Source: Petrimonas sulfuriphila (lineage in GTDB: Bacteria > Bacteroidota > Bacteroidia > Bacteroidales > Dysgonomonadaceae). From it: a stretch of 64,000 nt of DNA. Positions 1 through 8,272 of the stretch are shown piece after piece. The stretch lies in the NCBI RefSeq assembly GCF_051201015.1, contig NZ_JBPEHI010000011.1; one strand, written 5' to 3'. The position numbers and the translations under genes were made by a program. Below the pieces are notes generated by a model. The model searched no databases and was not told the origin of the DNA. It saw nothing but the letters and a program-made list of their open reading frames with translations. Within the stretch, counting starts at the first letter, position 1, and each line of letters starts with the position of its first letter.

Positions 1-2038
1 CCCGGATCTCTTTTTCTGTCTGCGGTAAAACCAGGCTGTCGAGTTGTGCCAGTTGCCTGTCAAATTGCGCTTCGCGCTGTGCATCTTGCGGGAAATACCC
101 CAGAAACCAGATAATGATGGAGGCAACCAAAATGGGACCGCCCATCTTCAGTAAATACTGCTTGGCCCTTTCCCACATATGGATGACTACCGATTTAAAT
201 GTAGGCATCCGGTAAGGCGGCAACTCCATCACAAACGGCGTATCTTCCTTGGTAAAAAATCGTTTACGGAGCAAAATCGCCGTCAGAATAGCCACAAGAA
301 CCCCTACGCTGTACAATCCGAGCATGACAAAACTGCCGTTCCGGGGAAAAAATGCACTTACAAATAAAATATAAACCGGCAATCGCGCACTGCACGACAT
401 AAAAGGAACAATCAGCATGGTAATCATCCGGCTGCTGCGGCTTTCGATTGTGCGGGTGGACATTACTGCAGGTACATTACACCCAAACCCCATGATAAGC
501 GGAATAAACGATTTTCCGTGGAGGCCGATGTTATGCATCAGTTTATCCATGATGAACGCTGCCCGGGCCATGTATCCCGAATCTTCCATAAACGCGATAA
601 ACGCGTACAATATCACAATGTTCGGCAGAAAAACAATAACACCCCCCACTCCGCCGATAACGCCGTCTACCAGCAAATCCTTGAGTGGTCCTTCCGTCAT
701 ATTTACACGAATCAAATTCCCTGCCTGGGCCACAATCCACTCAATCCACTCCATCGGATAAGCTCCAAGCCGGAAGGTAGCTTCAAACATTATCCACAGA
801 AAGACAAAGAAAAGCGGGAGCCCCAAATATTTATTCGTCAGGACAGCATCGAGCACAGTAGTTTTATCTTCGAATTTTGTTTTTTCGCTCAGTGTCTCTT
901 TGAGTGCTCCTGCAATAAATCCATACCGGGCATTGGTAAAGGCCGACTCTGGGTCTTCTTTCAACAACCTTTCGATATATTCCCGTTCCTTGTTTCTACG
1001 AGCCAGAAGCTCCTTGCCTTTATCGTGCTCACGAATAGCATTTTCTACCTCTTTATCCCCCTCCAGCAACTTAATACCGACATAACGCTTCGGCATACCT
1101 AACGTCGAAAAGCCGTTGGATAATAAATCGCGACACATAAAGCCGATGGATTTCTCCAATACACGCCCGTAGGGAACCTTTACGTTGTGAGAGTTGTTGC
1201 CGGATTCGTAAATGCTAATCACATTTTCGAGCAATTCGGGAATACCGAACCCTTTCTTTCCCACCGTAGGAACAATAGGAACATTCAGCATTTCAGAAAG
1301 CGTCTGGTGCTTGAATAAGCGGCCGCTCTTCTCAAGTTCGTCGTACATATTGAGTGCTACTACCATTGGTTTCTCCAACTCAATAAGCTCGGTGGTAAGA
1401 TACAGGTTTCTCTCCAAGGCCGATGCCGACACCACATTCACAATAACATCGGGTTTTTCTTCAAAAATATAACTTCTTACGTACAGTTCCTCGGGAGAAT
1501 AAGCAGACAATGAATATGTTCCCGGAAGATCGGTCAATATAAACTTATAACCGTTGTGCCTCAGCGTTCCTTCTTTGGAATCGACCGTTACGCCGCTGTA
1601 ATTTCCCACATGCTCGTGTGCCCCCGACGCAAGGTTGAAAATGGAGGTTTTTCCGGCGTTGGGGTTTCCAACCAACGCAACACGAATAACGTTATTATTT
1701 TCTTTCTTTAAATCGGATTTGTCAGAAAGTGGTGGATCGCGAAAGTCCGTCTCTTCAACCTCGTTTTCAGGCTCATCTGTTTTGTCATTGTCCACCGCAT
1801 ACACCACATCTTCTTTCAATTTCGAAATTTCAATCAATACGGCTTCACTGCGCCGCAACGAAACTTCGTACTCCATGATGCCGTATTTGATAGGGTCTTT
1901 CAACGGGGCGTTCAGTATCGACCTCACCTCTTGTCCGCGCACGAAGCCCATTTCGAGAATCCGTTTCCGAAATGCCCCCGATCCATTTACTTTTACAATG
2001 AATGCCTTATCGCCGGTCTGTAGTTCTGAAAGTCGCAT
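1..2038 (-). CDS. feoB: Ferrous iron transporter, FeoA-FeoB fusion (C-terminus beyond window)
   Basis: Fe(II) uptake permease of the inner membrane. Reading leftwards from the ATG at 2036-2038, residues 1 to about 75 form a FeoA (SH3-like) domain. A charged linker follows, then the FeoB G domain with G1 GNPNAGKTS, G3 DLPG and G4 NMYD. The membrane part carries the FeoB core signature around GFGCNVPAVMSTR and several hydrophobic segments. About 679 residues are visible; the usual FeoAB fusion of Bacteroidota is somewhat over 800, so the last helices lie outside the window. The gene is divergent from the fumarase, and the 204-bp space between them presumably holds both promoters. The family and domain order are clear; the only unknown is the missing C-terminal end. 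Confidence 0.95.
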   Translation of the reverse strand, partial: MRLSELQTGDKAFIVKVNGSGAFRKRILEMGFVRGQEVRSILNAPLKDPIKYGIMEYEVSLRRSEAVLIEISKLKEDVVYAVDNDKTDEPENEVEETDFRDPPLSDKSDLKKENNNVIRVALVGNPNAGKTSIFNLASGAHEHVGNYSGVTVDSKEGTLRHNGYKFILTDLPGTYSLSAYSPEELYVRSYIFEEKPDVIVNVVSASALERNLYLTTELIELEKPMVVALNMYDELEKSGRLFKHQTLSEMLNVPIVPTVGKKGFGIPELLENVISIYESGNNSHNVKVPYGRVLEKSIGFMCRDLLSNGFSTLGMPKRYVGIKLLEGDKEVENAIREHDKGKELLARRNKEREYIERLLKEDPESAFTNARYGFIAGALKETLSEKTKFEDKTTVLDAVLTNKYLGLPLFFVFLWIMFEATFRLGAYPMEWIEWIVAQAGNLIRVNMTEGPLKDLLVDGVIGGVGGVIVFLPNIVILYAFIAFMEDSGYMARAAFIMDKLMHNIGLHGKSFIPLIMGFGCNVPAVMSTRTIESRSSRMITMLIVPFMSCSARLPVYILFVSAFFPRNGSFVMLGLYSVGVLVAILTAILLRKRFFTKEDTPFVMELPPYRMPTFKSVVIHMWERAKQYLLKMGGPILVASIIIWFLGYFPQDAQREAQFDRQLAQLDSLVLPQTEKEIR

Positions 2039-2198
2039 AAATAGCACAATCTCATTTCCGGATACAAAGGAACATATTTTTTGCCTAAAAAACGAGCTTT
2101 TAAGATATATTATTTATAATGAATTTAAATAGCACAAACAACTGACCTATCGAAAGGTTGTCTACTCTACTGCCTGCTAAAAAGTCATTTTTTCTTTG

Positions 2199-2206
2199 TA
2201 ATTTTG
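2199..2206 (+). promoter_or_regulatory. Candidate Bacteroidetes -7 box for the fumarase gene
   Basis: TAATTTTG matches TAnnTTTG and sits 36 bases before the chosen ATG of the fumarase gene. I see no clear TTTG at the -33 position. Confidence 0.5.
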
Positions 2207-2242
2207 TACCTGTTCGAAAAAACATTTACAAAACATCATTAT

Positions 2243-3883
2243 ATGGCAACAAAATCGTTTCATTATCAAGACCCTTTCCCAATGTCGAAAGACACCACAG
2301 AATACTACCTACTGACCAAAGATCACGTATCGGTTTCGGAATTTGAAGGGAAAGAGGTATTGAAAATTTCTCAGGAAGGACTTACACTGATGGCACAGAC
2401 GGCTTTTCGCGATGTGGAATTTCTGCTGCGTCCCGAGCATCAGGAACAGGTAGCCAAAATTCTTACCGACCCCGAAGCGAGCGATAACGACAAATACGTG
2501 GCGCTCACTTTCCTGCGCAATTCGGAAATATCGGCCAAAGGAATTCTTCCCTTCTGCCAGGACACGGGAACAGCAATTATTATGGGCAAAAAAGGGCAAC
2601 AGGTATGGACGGAAGGAAACGATGAGGAGGCCCTCTCGCGTGGTGTTTACAACACGTTTATAAACGAAAACCTACGCTATTCGCAGAATGCGCCGCTCAA
2701 CATGTATGACGAAGTGAATACGGGGACAAACCTCCCTGCTCAAATCGACCTGTACGCGGTTCAAGGGAATGAGTACAAATTCCTTTGTGTTGCCAAGGGC
2801 GGTGGATCAGCCAATAAAACATACCTGTATCAGGAAACCAAAGCGTTGCTCACCCCTGAAAAACTGGAAGCGTTCCTGACGGAAAAAATGAAATCGCTGG
2901 GAACTGCAGCCTGTCCGCCCTATCATTTAGCATTTGTCATCGGCGGCACCTCTGCCGAGGCCAACTTGAAAACTGTAAAACTGGCATCCACAAAATATTA
3001 CGACAATCTCCCCACCGAAGGCAATGAATTTGGCCGGGCGTTCCGCGATATTGAAATGGAAGAAAAACTGAAGATCGCGTCTGAAAAGCTGGGACTGGGC
3101 GCTCAATTCGGTGGAAAATATTTTGCACACGACGTGCGCGTTATCCGCCTGCCCCGTCACGGAGCCTCTTGCCCCGTAGGAATGGGAGTGTCCTGCTCGG
3201 CCGACCGCAACATCAAAGCAAAAATCAACAAAGAAGGTATCTGGATTGAGAAAATGGAAGACAACCCAACCCGCCTTATCCCCGAGTCGATGCGTGAAGC
3301 CGGAGAAGGTGGCGGCGTGAAGATCGACCTCAATCGTCCGATGCCGGAAATCCTGGCGGAACTGTCCAAATACCCGGTTTCAACGCGGCTGTCGCTTAAC
3401 GGCACCATTATTGTCGGGCGCGACATAGCACACGCCAAGCTCAAAGAGCGGATCGACCGCGGAGAAGGTCTTCCACAATACATCAAAGACCATCCCATCT
3501 ACTATGCCGGGCCGGCAAAAACGCCCAAAGGCTATGCTTCGGGATCCATGGGACCGACCACGGCAGGGCGGATGGATTCCTACGTAGACCTGTTCCAATC
3601 GCACGGCGGCAGCATGATCATGCTCGCTAAAGGGAACCGCAGCCAGCAGGTGACCGATGCTTGTCAGAAACACGGAGGGTTCTATCTGGGCAGCATAGGG
3701 GGTCCGGCGGCCATTCTGGCACAAAATAGCATCAAGAGCCTCGAATGCGTGGAATATCCCGAACTGGGTATGGAAGCCATCTGGAAAATCGAAGTGGAGG
3801 ATTTCCCCGCTTTCATTTTGGTGGACGACAAAGGGAACGACTTCTTCAAAGTAGTTACCCAACCCAATTGCGCATTGGGATAA
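2243..3883 (+). CDS. Class I fumarate hydratase, [4Fe-4S] dependent
   Basis: Interconverts fumarate and L-malate in the citric acid cycle or its reductive branch; cytosolic. The 546-residue protein has the N-terminal Fumerase and C-terminal Fumerase_C domains of the homodimeric class I enzymes. Three cysteines expected to bind the cluster are visible in LPFCQDTG, in TAACPPYH and in GASCPVGMG. The reading frame stays open upstream to 2204, but the ATG at 2243 is chosen because the -7 box ends at 2206 and MATKSFHYQDPFP is a natural start. It appears to be a single-gene unit, divergent from feoB. Another class I hydro-lyase such as tartrate dehydratase is a less likely reading, because those are usually two-subunit. 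Confidence 0.95.
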   Translation: MATKSFHYQDPFPMSKDTTEYYLLTKDHVSVSEFEGKEVLKISQEGLTLMAQTAFRDVEFLLRPEHQEQVAKILTDPEASDNDKYVALTFLRNSEISAKGILPFCQDTGTAIIMGKKGQQVWTEGNDEEALSRGVYNTFINENLRYSQNAPLNMYDEVNTGTNLPAQIDLYAVQGNEYKFLCVAKGGGSANKTYLYQETKALLTPEKLEAFLTEKMKSLGTAACPPYHLAFVIGGTSAEANLKTVKLASTKYYDNLPTEGNEFGRAFRDIEMEEKLKIASEKLGLGAQFGGKYFAHDVRVIRLPRHGASCPVGMGVSCSADRNIKAKINKEGIWIEKMEDNPTRLIPESMREAGEGGGVKIDLNRPMPEILAELSKYPVSTRLSLNGTIIVGRDIAHAKLKERIDRGEGLPQYIKDHPIYYAGPAKTPKGYASGSMGPTTAGRMDSYVDLFQSHGGSMIMLAKGNRSQQVTDACQKHGGFYLGSIGGPAAILAQNSIKSLECVEYPELGMEAIWKIEVEDFPAFILVDDKGNDFFKVVTQPNCALG

Positions 3884-3917
3884 CTTCTTAAAAACATTTT
3901 CATTTCATATTATTTTG

Positions 3918-3925
3918 TACCTTTG
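3918..3925 (+). promoter_or_regulatory. Candidate -7 box for the pantothenate cluster
   Basis: TACCTTTG fits TAnnTTTG, 30 bases before the ATG at 3955. A near-match to the -33 TTTG (TTTTC) lies around 3897-3901. This could drive the run of genes from 3955 to 8239. Confidence 0.55.
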
Positions 3926-3954
3926 CCTCGCAGAACAGCGACGTAAAATTGGTA

Positions 3955-4809
3955 ATGAAGATTGCTTTTATAGGTGCCGGCCAAGTTTCAACCGCTTTAG
4001 GATTGTATTTCAAAAACAACGGTTTTGAGATAGGAGGTTATTATAGCCGAAGTTGTAAAAGCACCGAAAGGGCGGCCCGGCTGACCCATTCCCATCCTTA
4101 TGCATCTGCAGGGGAGCTGATCAATGACAACCAGATGATATGGATCACGACACCCGATGACCAGATTGAAGCCGTTGTCCGGCAAATCACCCTTCTCCCT
4201 CCCCCCCGGAAGGACGAAAAGCTGGTCTTGCACGCCAGCGGCGCATATCCTCTTTCCATACTGAACCCGCTAAAAGAAAACGGCTATCAAACGGCTTGCG
4301 CACATCCGCTTTTGGCATTCGGCGATCCCGTTGTAGCACAGGAAAAATTAGGCAACGTATGGTTTGCCATCGAGAAGCCGGGGGAAGATAACGGACAATT
4401 GACCGGCTTTTTCAAGGCGTGCGGAAATCAAACGTTCACCGTAGACCCCGGCAAGAAATCCCTTTATCACGCGGCCGCCTGCGTTTTGTCGAACTACCTG
4501 GTAACGCTGTTGGATGCCTCCTTTGCGATTTTCGAGAAATCGGGCATGCCCCGAGACAATATTCAGGAAGCAGCCCGGCCTTTATTGGAAAGCGTTATCC
4601 TTAACCTAAAAGGGAAAGATCTTAAAGATGCGCTTACCGGTCCCATTAAGCGAGGCGACAAAAACACCGTCCGGATGCATTTGGAAAGTTTGAATGCTCT
4701 TATGCCGGAAATGACAGCGTTATACACGCTGATGGGAAGAAAAACCATGCAGCTGTTGGGCGATTATTCGCTGGAAGAAGTACTTAACACCCCGCTCTCT
4801 AAGCAATAA
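3955..4809 (+). CDS. Rossmann-fold DUF2520 oxidoreductase, candidate ketopantoate reductase
   Basis: A 284-residue protein starting with a dinucleotide-binding motif (IGAGQVSTALG at residues 5-15), followed by the DUF2520 C-terminal helical domain, as in F420/NADP-reductase-like proteins. The frame opens at a TTG at 3949, but ATG 3955 places the Rossmann strand at the N-terminus as usual. It ends 5 bases before panB. The cluster otherwise lacks a panE, whose product reduces 2-dehydropantoate to pantoate between the PanB and PanC steps. By position this protein is a candidate for that step, and a non-PanE ketopantoate reductase (PanG) is known from Francisella. The domain call is firm; the reaction is inference. 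In many Bacteroidota such proteins are only annotated as DUF2520. Confidence 0.8.
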   Translation: MKIAFIGAGQVSTALGLYFKNNGFEIGGYYSRSCKSTERAARLTHSHPYASAGELINDNQMIWITTPDDQIEAVVRQITLLPPPRKDEKLVLHASGAYPLSILNPLKENGYQTACAHPLLAFGDPVVAQEKLGNVWFAIEKPGEDNGQLTGFFKACGNQTFTVDPGKKSLYHAAACVLSNYLVTLLDASFAIFEKSGMPRDNIQEAARPLLESVILNLKGKDLKDALTGPIKRGDKNTVRMHLESLNALMPEMTALYTLMGRKTMQLLGDYSLEEVLNTPLSKQ

Positions 4810-4814
4810 AAAAT

Positions 4815-5648
4815 ATGGCACAAAAATTTACTGTAAAATCCTTTCAGGAAGCGAAAGACAATAACCGGAAAATAAGTATGCTCACCGCCTATGATTATTC
4901 GATGGCGAAAATAGTGGATGCCGCGGGAATCGATTCCGTCCTGGTTGGCGATTCACTGGGAATGGTCTTCCAGGGAAACGAATCAACGCTCCCGGTTACT
5001 CTTGACGAAATAATATATCACACAAAAGCCGTTGTCCGGGGTGTGAAAAATGCGCTGGTAGTCGCCGACATGCCTTTTTTATCCTATCATGTTTCAAAAG
5101 AAGAAGCTGTGCGGAATGCAGGCAGAATGATCAAGGAAGGTGGTGCTGAAGCCGTCAAGATGGAAGGCGGCACACTTTTCTCGGAAACAATAAAAGCCGT
5201 TGTGGATGCACAAATTCCGGTAATGGGGCATATCGGGTTAACACCGCAGTCGGTCAACGCTTTCGGCGGGTTTAAAGTACAGGGAAAAGACGAACAAAGC
5301 GCAAAGAGAATCTGGGAAGATGCCAAATTGCTGGAGGAAGCTGGCGTTTTTGCCATCACACTGGAATGCATTCCCGACAAGCTGGCCCAACTGATCACAA
5401 AATCCCTCCGCATCCCGACCATAGGCATAGGAGCCGGAAAAAGTTGTGACGGCCAGGTATTGGTAATCAACGATATGCTAGGAATGTTCAGCGATTTTGT
5501 TCCCCGGTTTGTAAAGCAATACGCAAAGCTGAACACTGAAATTACGGCAGCTGTCCAAGATTACATTGCAGAAGTCCGGGAAGGCGACTTTCCGGCCGGA
5601 GAACACACGTTTGATATGGATGCGGATATTCTGGAAAAGCTGTATTGA
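4815..5648 (+). CDS. panB: 3-methyl-2-oxobutanoate hydroxymethyltransferase
   Basis: First committed step of pantothenate synthesis: transfers a hydroxymethyl group from 5,10-methylenetetrahydrofolate to 2-oxoisovalerate, giving 2-dehydropantoate. The 277 residues match the usual length. Family signatures seen are TAYDYSMAKIVDAAGID near the N-terminus, VGDSLGMV (metal-binding Asp region), GHIGLTPQS, and IGIGAG followed by CDGQVLV. The ATG lies 5 bases after the DUF2520 gene, so the two are probably co-transcribed; panC follows after 63 bases. Confidence 0.97.
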   Translation: MAQKFTVKSFQEAKDNNRKISMLTAYDYSMAKIVDAAGIDSVLVGDSLGMVFQGNESTLPVTLDEIIYHTKAVVRGVKNALVVADMPFLSYHVSKEEAVRNAGRMIKEGGAEAVKMEGGTLFSETIKAVVDAQIPVMGHIGLTPQSVNAFGGFKVQGKDEQSAKRIWEDAKLLEEAGVFAITLECIPDKLAQLITKSLRIPTIGIGAGKSCDGQVLVINDMLGMFSDFVPRFVKQYAKLNTEITAAVQDYIAEVREGDFPAGEHTFDMDADILEKLY

Positions 5649-5690
5649 AGAGCAAGGAGCAAAGAACAAAGACAATAGACAATAGACAGT
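5649..5690. repeat. Low-complexity spacer with short tandem units
   Basis: Between panB and panC the sequence is built of near-repeats: AGCAAGGAGCAAAGAACAAAG followed by two copies of GACAATA and a third start. It has no coding potential and forms no obvious hairpin. Confidence 0.5.
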
Positions 5691-5711
5691 TTAACGTTCA
5701 TAATTCGTAAA

Positions 5712-6557
5712 ATGATCATTACAACCGTAAAAGAATTGAGGGAGTATCTCGGTGCGCAACGCACATCGGGAAAATCCATAGGCTTTGTCCCGACCATGGG
5801 ATTCCTGCACGAAGGGCATCTCTCGCTTATCCGTAGGGCAAAAGCCGAAAACGATACGGTAGTCGTCAGCGACTTCGTTAATCCCACCCAGTTTGCCCCC
5901 AACGAAGATTTCGAATCCTATCCCCGGAACATTGAACGCGACGAACAACTCGCCACAGGTGCCGGAGCCGATGTGGTGTTCTATCCTTCCGCGGAAGAGA
6001 TCTATCCCCGGGGAAGTTCCACTTTTGTGGAAGTCGCCGGCGACATCACCCGGGTACTTTGCGGAGCTTCACGCCCGGCTCATTTCAAAGGTGTTACAAC
6101 GGTTGTGGCCATTCTCTTCAATATCGTTCAGCCGCGAAGGGCCTATTTCGGACAAAAAGATGCACAACAGGCGGCTATTCTGATAAAAATGGTAGCCGAT
6201 TTGTACATGGACATCGAGCTAATCGTCTGTCCGATTGTCAGAGAAGAAGACGGGCTGGCCATGAGTTCGCGCAACACCTATTTATCGGCTACCGAAAGGG
6301 CGCAAGCTGTCATATTGAACAAAGCGCTGCGGGAAGGACAGGCGGCATTCGAAAAAGGGGAAGACAACGTCGAAAAACTGATACGGCAAATTACCGGTAA
6401 GATAAACGAAGCGCCGCTTGCCTGCATCGATTACGTAAGCATATATGCATATCCGTCGTTAAAAACGATAGAGACCGTCAGCGACAAAGCGCTTGCGGCT
6501 GTTGCAGTAAGATTCGGCAAAACAAGATTAATCGACAACATAATTTTAGAAAAATAG
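5712..6557 (+). CDS. panC: Pantothenate synthetase (pantoate-beta-alanine ligase)
   Basis: Joins pantoate and beta-alanine with ATP through a pantoyl-adenylate. The 281 residues carry the nucleotidyltransferase HIGH-type motif PTMGFLHEGHLSLI, the conserved PTQFAPNEDF segment, GQKDAQQAAI, and the KMSKS-equivalent loop GLAMSSRNTYLS. The stop codon is immediately followed by the panD ATG with no spacer, so the two are almost certainly translated from one message. Confidence 0.97.
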   Translation: MIITTVKELREYLGAQRTSGKSIGFVPTMGFLHEGHLSLIRRAKAENDTVVVSDFVNPTQFAPNEDFESYPRNIERDEQLATGAGADVVFYPSAEEIYPRGSSTFVEVAGDITRVLCGASRPAHFKGVTTVVAILFNIVQPRRAYFGQKDAQQAAILIKMVADLYMDIELIVCPIVREEDGLAMSSRNTYLSATERAQAVILNKALREGQAAFEKGEDNVEKLIRQITGKINEAPLACIDYVSIYAYPSLKTIETVSDKALAAVAVRFGKTRLIDNIILEK

Positions 6558-6914
6558 ATGCAACTCACTTTATTGAAAGCAAAACTTCATAGGGCGACCG
6601 TTACGGAAGCCAATCTCAATTATACGGGCAGTATCACCATCGATAAAACCTTGCTTGAGCAAAGCGGAATTTTGGTTTGGGAAAAGGTTAGCGTGGTGAA
6701 CAACAACAACGGGCAGCGGTTTGAGACCTACGTCATCGAAGGAGAGGCAGGCAGCGGCACCATTTGCCTGAACGGTGCGGCGGCCCGGTTGGTACAACCC
6801 GGCGACAAAATCATCATCATGGCATATGTTTCCCTGTCGCCCGAAGAAGCAAAAGAGCACAAACCCGGTGTATTTATTTTGGATGAGGACAACCGGATAA
6901 CCGAAAGGATATAA
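6558..6914 (+). CDS. panD: Aspartate 1-decarboxylase, pyruvoyl type
   Basis: Makes beta-alanine from aspartate for the PanC reaction. The 118-residue proenzyme has the self-cleavage site Gly-Ser within LNYTGSITID (about residues 24-25), where the serine becomes the pyruvoyl group. The conserved Arg/Lys-rich N-terminal strand and the LNGAAARL segment are present. It starts at the base after the panC stop and ends 3 bases before coaB. Confidence 0.97.
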   Translation: MQLTLLKAKLHRATVTEANLNYTGSITIDKTLLEQSGILVWEKVSVVNNNNGQRFETYVIEGEAGSGTICLNGAAARLVQPGDKIIIMAYVSLSPEEAKEHKPGVFILDEDNRITERI

Positions 6915-6917
6915 TTT

Positions 6918-7700
6918 ATGCTGAATATAGCCATCACGGCAGGCGGAACATCGGAGCATATCGATGGAGTGCGGAGGCTGACCAACATCAGCACCGGACT
7001 GCTTGGCTGGTATTGCCTGGAAACAATCCTGGACTACTTTTGCGCTGAAAAACGTTCCGATTTCCACGTAACTTATCTCTTCACCGAAACGGCTTTCAGG
7101 AAGGCGTTAGATAAAGAGCAACTTCCGTTCGTGGACTTTGTCCCCGTCACCGATGCGGAAAGTGTTTACCATGCCGTGGATGCGTTAACCAAAAGTGTTC
7201 CGGTAGATTTCTTCATCCATTCCATGGCCATATCCGATTTCACGCTTGCCTATGTCGCAAGTACGGAGGAATTGGCAAAAGAAATAAACAGCTTGCCGTA
7301 CAGCGGTGACGCTGGAGCGACCGTGAGAGAAGTGCTCGAAAATCCGGAAAACAGGTATAGCCTGACGGAAAAAATCCCGTCGGACCACAACATTATTCTG
7401 GGTCTGAGACGCACCCAAAAAGTGATTCCGCTAATTAAACGAAACAATCCGAATACCTTTCTGGTGGGATTCAAACTGCTGAAAGATGTGCCGGAAGAAG
7501 AACTGATCCGGGTTGCCAACCAACTTGCCGAAGAAAACGGATGTGACATGGTTTTTGCCAACGAACTGGCGCAACTGGGGGAGAGCAATCATCTCGGCAT
7601 GTTGATAAGATCGGGGAAAGTCGTTGACCGGCCGATCGGGAAGAAACAAATAGCTGAAGCTATTGTAAGGGAAATGATGAAACAAGGAGGAAATAAATGA
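6918..7700 (+). CDS. coaB: Monofunctional phosphopantothenate-cysteine ligase (CoaB), stand-alone
   Basis: Second step of coenzyme A synthesis from pantothenate: joins 4'-phosphopantothenate and cysteine. The 260 residues form a single DFP/CoaB domain with the nucleotide motif ITAGGTSEHIDGVRRLTN, then STGLLG, HSMAISDF, a basic RRTQKVIPLI segment, VGFKLL and DMVFANEL. No CoaC domain is attached. The pattern resembles the stand-alone CoaB of Streptococcus/Enterococcus more than the fused CoaBC (Dfp) common in bacteria. It follows panD by 3 bases and overlaps coaC by 4 (ATGA). The assignment rests on these motifs and the gene context. Confidence 0.88.
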   Translation: MLNIAITAGGTSEHIDGVRRLTNISTGLLGWYCLETILDYFCAEKRSDFHVTYLFTETAFRKALDKEQLPFVDFVPVTDAESVYHAVDALTKSVPVDFFIHSMAISDFTLAYVASTEELAKEINSLPYSGDAGATVREVLENPENRYSLTEKIPSDHNIILGLRRTQKVIPLIKRNNPNTFLVGFKLLKDVPEEELIRVANQLAEENGCDMVFANELAQLGESNHLGMLIRSGKVVDRPIGKKQIAEAIVREMMKQGGNK

Positions 7701-8239
7701 AAACGATCGTTATCGGAGTTTCAGGCGGAATTGCCTGCTACAAAGCCGTAGAAATTGTCAATCAGCTGAAAAAGGACGGGCACAACGTGGAAGTGATCAT
7801 GACCCGATCCGCCCAGGAGTTTGTCACGCCGCTCACTTTTAGAACTATGTCGCACAATCCGGTTGTCACTGACATGTTTGACCCGGTACGGGAATGGGAC
7901 ACCAAGCATATCGACCTGGCCAAGGCAGCCGACCTGTTCGTCATTGTGCCCGCCACAGCCAACATTATCGGGAAGATCGCCTCGGGAATTGCAGACGACA
8001 TGCTCACTACCACCGTGATGGCAGCCCGAAGCCCGGTACTTATTTTCCCTGCCATGAACACCTTTATGTATGAAAATCCGATTGTTCAGGACAACATCGA
8101 AAAACTGAAAAAATGGGGATACCACGTCTATGAAACCGCTGAAGGCGAGCTTGCCTGCGGTGATTTCGGAAAAGGGAAACTACTGCCATGGGAGGAAATC
8201 GTGAAGATTATCGAAGAGTTTGATTTACCCGATGACTGA
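7697..8239 (+). CDS. coaC: Phosphopantothenoylcysteine decarboxylase (CoaC), FMN flavoprotein
   Basis: Decarboxylates phosphopantothenoylcysteine to 4'-phosphopantetheine. The 180-residue HFCD-family flavoprotein has the N-terminal VSGGIACYKA FMN motif, the catalytic histidine in KHIDLA, the PxMNxxM motif as PAMNTFMYE, and the substrate-clamp cysteine in LACGDFGKGKL. Its size fits a single-domain CoaC. Its ATG overlaps the coaB stop, so the two are translationally coupled, matching consecutive steps of one pathway. It ends 33 bases before the convergent permease gene, with no strong terminator visible between them. Confidence 0.92.
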   Translation: MKTIVIGVSGGIACYKAVEIVNQLKKDGHNVEVIMTRSAQEFVTPLTFRTMSHNPVVTDMFDPVREWDTKHIDLAKAADLFVIVPATANIIGKIASGIADDMLTTTVMAARSPVLIFPAMNTFMYENPIVQDNIEKLKKWGYHVYETAEGELACGDFGKGKLLPWEEIVKIIEEFDLPDD

Positions 8240-8272
8240 TACATAATACCGCAACTCTTATTTTTCCGGGGT

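Noticed and set aside
518..1102. A 194-codon open frame on the plus strand
   Set aside because: It is antisense to the FeoB membrane domain, which has clear motifs in the other strand.
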